64,000 nucleotides of DNA from Blumeriella jaapii (Eukaryota > Ascomycota > Leotiomycetes > Helotiales > Drepanopezizaceae), in contig VWND01000021.1 of NCBI GenBank assembly GCA_009599575.1, positions 310,001-374,000 on the forward strand, in the 5' to 3' direction. The notes beneath the pieces were generated by a model. That model ran no database searches and had not been told where the DNA came from. It saw nothing but the letters and a program-made list of their open reading frames with translations. The first letter of the stretch is position 1; the number at the start of each line of letters is the position of its first letter. The position numbers and the translations under genes are program-made. Positions 59,645-64,000 of the stretch are shown here, one piece after another.

Positions 59645-59938
59645 TGTGACGATCTAATCAGTCGGAGGGCTGGGAGATCAGTCAACTGGTCGCCGTGTTC
59701 ATATGGTATGAAACGAGCCTTTGGTTCTGTAACAAAAATATTCACTTAGAATTAACAACTGCAAAAAGCAAAGATTGCTAAAAAAAAAAAATTTTATATA
59801 TATAATAGTTTCCATAATTAATAAGAAGATTTACCAGAAGACCAAAAAGCTTGCAGCTATACGTAATTGCTGGAAAGCTTGCAGTTATACGTAGTTGCTG
59901 GGGTGATACGAGAGGTGGCAACAGAATAAATCGTTATA
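59645..59938 (-). repeat. Element B2 LTR, left
   Basis: 294 bp from TGTGACGATCTAATCAGTC to AATCGTTATA. It is the least damaged copy of the B LTR in the window. Its right partner lies beyond position 64000. Confidence 0.9.
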
Positions 59939-60196
59939 CTATTTTCCCGTCCGAAAAAAGCGCGCTTTTAAGCTTTTATTTATTGGTACGTTATTATTCA
60001 AATAATCGTACGAATTCAAACCTTCGGAATATGCTTTTAGCCAGTCTATAAATTTTGCAGAAGGACCGGAAAGCTTTTTATGCGCCAAATAAAAGTCGCG
60101 CATTTTCAGAGGAGCGTATATAAAATCAAACGCGGAATACCACGTGAAATTTTTATTTAAGCCTATTTAAAAAGCTTTGTATTAAAAAGTTTTCCG

Positions 60197-60484
60197 TTAT
60201 ATTCGATAAGCGATTAATTTTTCGATTTCGTATTTAAGTTTATTAGTTATATTAATAGATTTAGAGGCTGAGTTAATTTGATTTAAAAGCGCGTCGTTAG
60301 CTACTTTACGCAGTCGATTAGCGTGAAAAACTAGGTGTACGTTTATAATACTAAAAAGGTCTAGCTTAAAAGCGTTGTCGAAAATTTTGGCTATAATTTT
60401 AAAAGGGCCGTGTAGAATTATCGAGCTTGCGGAAGGGCCGAAAGGTCGGAAATGGGCGCATATCGAGCCATACGTAGTCGCCAA
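60197..60484 (-). pseudogene. B2 integrase C-terminus and chromodomain remnant
   Basis: Reads ILHGPFKIIAKIFDNAFKLDLFSIINVHLVFHANRLRKVANDALLNQ...LKYEIEKLIAYRI, a clearer version of the B1 remnant: GPFKI, a LDLP-like segment, HPVFHxxxLR and YEVEKIL. Confidence 0.8.
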
Positions 60485-61277
60485 CGTTAAAATCGTTCGC
60501 GCGGCGAGATTTATTCGTATTTTTTTTTATTTTGTCGTGGATTTATTAAAGGTGCGATTTGGCGAAGTTTCAGACGTCGTAATGGCGGCGAGCGTACGCA
60601 CGAGCTTCGTTTGCGTTTAACTTATGTAAAAAATTGGGAAAGGGGGAAGTATCGAGCTTCCAATTTCAATTAATATAAGAAATATAACCGTGTACAATTT
60701 TAAAAAGTGAAAGGCCATTTAGATTTTCGTGAAAAAGGATTATTTAAGCGAAATCCATTATTAAAAGAAATTCGTTCCAATCGTTTTGATAAAAGTTTAC
60801 GAAAGGTCGAAAGCGTTTTTGCAGATATTGGTTATAAATTTCGGTCTGACCGTCGGTTTTAGAGTAAGCGGCTGTCGAAAGCTTTAATTGCGTACCGAAT
60901 ATTTTGTTTAATTCAGATCAAAAAGTAAATTAATACTAGAGGTTACGATCGTTAATAATACTTTTTAAAAGGCCAAAATATTTGTATACGTGGAATATAT
61001 ACAATTTGGCGAAGCTTCGAGCGTCGATATTCTTATAGCAAAAGATCGAAATAGCCTGCTTAGAAAAACGATTTATTATTACGAATACGTTATCGTAACC
61101 GTATTTATTTTTATTAAAGCTGCAAAAGTCTATTATAACGTACTTTCAAAAATGGTTAGGAATAAAAAAAGGCTGAAAAAGGCCGGGGCGCTTATTTTTT
61201 GAAACAAAACTTTTTCGATAAGCGTAGCAGTTGCGACAATATTATTTTACAAAAGCTGTTATACCTCGCTAATAATA

Positions 61278-61730
61278 TTAGTTCGAAAGCAATTGCGTAG
61301 TTTTGCGAGCGTTGGGATAAGCGGTAAAAATCTGGTCGTATATTTCTCGTATAAAAGCCAAACGAAAATAATCGACGTTTGGTATTATTAAGCGACCGTA
61401 ATATAGCAGCAAATCGCGTTTAAATATATACGAAGTATTATTATCGTTTTTTTTCGTAGCGTTTCGTACAGCTTTTTTTCGGAAGGTTATCAAACTGCTA
61501 GCTGTGCGATTAGCGTAGAAAAGCTGGTTAACGATACGAAATGCGAATAAAAAATTAATTATTTTAACGATAAAAACAGCTGTTTCGAAGGCCGTAGGCG
61601 GTCGAAGTTTTTTAATTAAAAAGCGATGATCGATCTGATCGGCTCGAAAAAGTGTTTGCAGACGCTGGGTGCGTTTAAAAGAGTTTTGGCGGTCGAGTTC
61701 GCTCGTACGACGTGTTAATACGTTAGCCAA
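61278..61730 (-). pseudogene. B2 RNase H end and integrase zinc-binding domain remnant
   Basis: A 150-codon open remnant beginning ANVLTRRTSELD (gypsy ADALSRR end of RNase H) and ending RDLLLYYGRLIIPNVDYFRLAFIREIYDQIFTAYPNARKTTQLLSN. The latter is the HHCC integrase start (G-x-L-x-x-x-GRLxxPxxxxLRxxLIxExHDxxxxGHPGxxKTxxLL), with both His residues changed to Tyr by C-to-T decay. Confidence 0.85.
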
Positions 61731-62678
61731 AAGATTATGTTTATTTAATTTATACGTAATAAAAAAGTTATAGTCGGCGAAAAGTTCGGTTCAGCGTGCT
61801 TATCGAGCGTTTAAAAGTTTGAAGATTATAAAATATTTTAAGGTTTTATAATTAATAATTATTTTGATTTGATAAATTAAACTAGCTAGTTTAATACGAA
61901 AATTGCTTAGAGATTTTACGATTGCGAGTATTTTTTTATCGTATACGACGTAATTTAATTTTGCGAAAGCTATGATTTTGCTAAAATAAGCGACTGGAAG
62001 CTAATCGTCGTTATAAAATTGCGAAAGCACAAAAGCTATTACGCCGTCGGAAGCGTTAGTTTTTAATATACAAAAAAGGTTTTGTCTATAATATTATAGA
62101 ATTAATGCAGTAGTAAAAGCTAGTATAAAAAGATCGAAACTTTTTTGATATTTAAAAGTGAAATTGAAAAAAACGTTAACTTTGGTCAAATGGACCAGAA
62201 GCTTTGCAATTATACCGTAGTTTCGAATAAAACGTCGGTAAAAATTACAAAAACCAAAAAAACTTTGTATATTTTTTATAATAATAGGAGGCTTTTAATA
62301 AGCAATTACGGAAACTTTCTTTAGATTTACTTTTAAGCTTTCAGTCGAAATAATAAAGCCTAAGTAACGGGTCCGTATAACGTTGAATTTAGATTTTCGA
62401 ATATCGGCCTGTAATTCAGCGTCAGCGAGCTTTTGGAGCATTTTGCGAACGTATATGGCGTATTTTAAAAGGTCGGACGAATAGATAAGAATGTTATTTA
62501 AATATGCAATACAGAAATCGTTTAAATAATCGAAAAAAACGTTGTTTATATAGCGTTAGTAAATTGCGGATTTATTAATAAGGCTAAAAAATAGCATTTT
62601 GCATTTATAAACGCCGTAACGCATACGAAACGTCGTTAGTTTTTTATTAGCGGGATTTATTCGAATTTTATGAAAAGC

Positions 62679-63044
62679 TTAACGAATATCGAATTTCGTA
62701 AAAATTCGCGCTTTCGAAAAACGAGCAAAAGTTTTATCGATAAAAAAAAGAAAATAGCGATTTTTACGAGTAATATTATTAAAAGCTCGATAATCGATAT
62801 AAAAACGTAGTAAACCGTCGGGTTTTTTAGCGAAAAACATTAAAACAGCGAAAAAAGCGGTGGAAAATTCGATAAAACTTTTGTTAAAATTGTTTTGCAA
62901 ATAAATTTTGATAATTTCGAGCTTTGAAATCGACATTTTATACAAAAAAGTGTATTTCAGTTTTTTTTTATTTACAGTAAGCTCGATTTTATAATCGTAG
63001 GGCCGGTGAAAAGCTAGCTCGTTACTGGCGGTTTTAAAAAACAC
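62679..63044 (-). pseudogene. B2 reverse transcriptase remnant
   Basis: 121 codons colinear with the B1 RT remnant (38489-38854): FHRPYDYKIELTVNKKKLKYTFLYKMS...FFAKKPDGLLRFYIDYRAFNNITRKNRY...FTKFDIR. Same length and no indels, so the two copies come from one family. Confidence 0.9.
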
Positions 63045-64000
63045 GTGTTCGAGGTTTTTGTATTTCGGGAAAAAAGATTCGAAAAAAGATTTATTCGAAG
63101 TTAACTTTGTTAAGCTAGTTAAAAAGGTCGAAATCGATATTTTATTGGTTTTGAAACGTTCGAAAAAACTGTGAGATTAAGTTTTAAAGGAAATATTATA
63201 CGTAAAATCGTTTAGTATTTTGTCGATTTCGTATAGGAAAATTAAAAACATTTCAATTGCTTTTTTTTTAAAAATCAGCTTAAAAGCGTATGCAATAATC
63301 TGGCAGATGGAAATTAAATAAGCAGTAGATTGAAAAACTCGTTTTCGAACTGATCGTTTAAAAAGTTCAGAAAATGGCTTATTTGAATTATCGATTATAT
63401 TAAGTTGAAAGGCTATCGCGGCGAAAGCTTTTTTTCGGTTTTTAATATAACTGTTTTTCGTAAAACGAAAAAGCTGTTTTAACGAAGAAAAAAGAAAAAA
63501 AAAAAAAATAATAAAAGAGGGATCGGCAGCTTAGGAAAATAATATAATTTTTTATATTATTTTATTAGCGTCGTTATCGAAATTGGCACCGCGAATGAAA
63601 TTCGACCTTTTCGCGCTTCGCACAGCGTTGTAAATTTGCTACAATTGATTAAGGTTTTTGTTACGTTTTACAGCGTCGTTTTAATAGCGAGATTAAATCT
63701 TTCGGAAATGCAAATAAAAGATTTTAATACAACGAGCGTAAAAGGCTATGGAAAAATAAAACTTCGGCTAATAAAGCTTGCGTTTATTATAATTTAATAA
63801 AATTTGGTATTCGGCCAGCTAAGCTTTTTTTAAAATTATATTATGATTTCCGAGGTTGGTAATTAAAAAAGAAGTGAACGATTGTATTCGATTATTAATA
63901 ATAAAATTAAAAAGCGTAAAATATATAATTAAATGGCTAGTTTTATTATATTTTTTTACAGAAAAAAAAGCCGGGAAAGATTAAATTAAAGGTTTTAAAA

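Larger units (their letters stand above)
59645..64000 (-). mobile_element. Ty3/gypsy chromovirus element B2 (cut off by the window end)
   Basis: Second copy of the B family in the same minus orientation, colinear with 35444-about 39800 of B1. Remnants on the minus strand: chromodomain (60484-60197), integrase N-part (61730-61278) and RT (63044-62679). It is somewhat less decayed than B1. It sits inside element D. The 5 bp before it read ATACG; the matching duplication would be outside the window. Confidence 0.9.

Overview
The window looks like nuclear DNA of a filamentous ascomycete (Pezizomycotina). The coding genes carry short spliceosomal introns (mostly 45-116 bp, with GTA/GTR donors and CTAAC/CTGAC-like branch sites). 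A lone 5S rRNA gene lies among protein genes. The right half is an AT-rich block of retrotransposons whose coding sequence has decayed by C-to-T/G-to-A change, the mark of repeat-induced point mutation (RIP). The class cannot be settled from the sequence; the compartmented layout would suit a Dothideomycete or Leotiomycete.

Left half (1-32.6 kb, ordinary base composition): a 5'-truncated allantoate-permease-type MFS transporter (+, 30-1657); a gene-poor stretch; an Insig-domain ER membrane protein (+, 6831-8085); a microsatellite cluster; a 5S rRNA gene (-, 9677-9794); three tandem copies of a 250-bp repeat (9991-10752), with a diverged fourth copy near 16.3 kb; a secreted M14 carboxypeptidase-like protein that has lost catalytic residues (-, 11827-13544); a maltose-permease-like sugar transporter (-, 17217-19118); more minisatellites; then the divergent pair RAD16 (-, 25704-29076) and RAD7 (+, 29990-32336). 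Rad7 and Rad16 form the damage-recognition complex of global-genome nucleotide excision repair, so the shared 913-bp promoter joins two partners of one machine. An odd 9-mer palindrome, GTACWGTAC, recurs between genes far more often than chance allows.

Right half (32.6-64 kb, AT-rich): no intact gene. At least four Ty3/gypsy-type elements are nested. Element A is present as an inverted pair: A-minus, 33570-46581, lacking one end, and A-plus, 48686-56043, with two 413-bp LTRs and a 5-bp target duplication. Element B (298-bp LTRs) sits inside A-minus at 35444-41922 with a perfect GTTTC target duplication; a second B copy starts at 59645 and runs off the window. A gag-like fragment C lies at 46582-48685. 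The gag-protease half of an element D spans 56.9-59.6 kb and is interrupted by the second B copy. All pol reading frames are broken, but RT, RNase H, integrase, chromodomain and zinc-knuckle motifs can still be read.

Two genes (Insig and RAD7) need a single-base frame correction. This may be assembly error or real damage.
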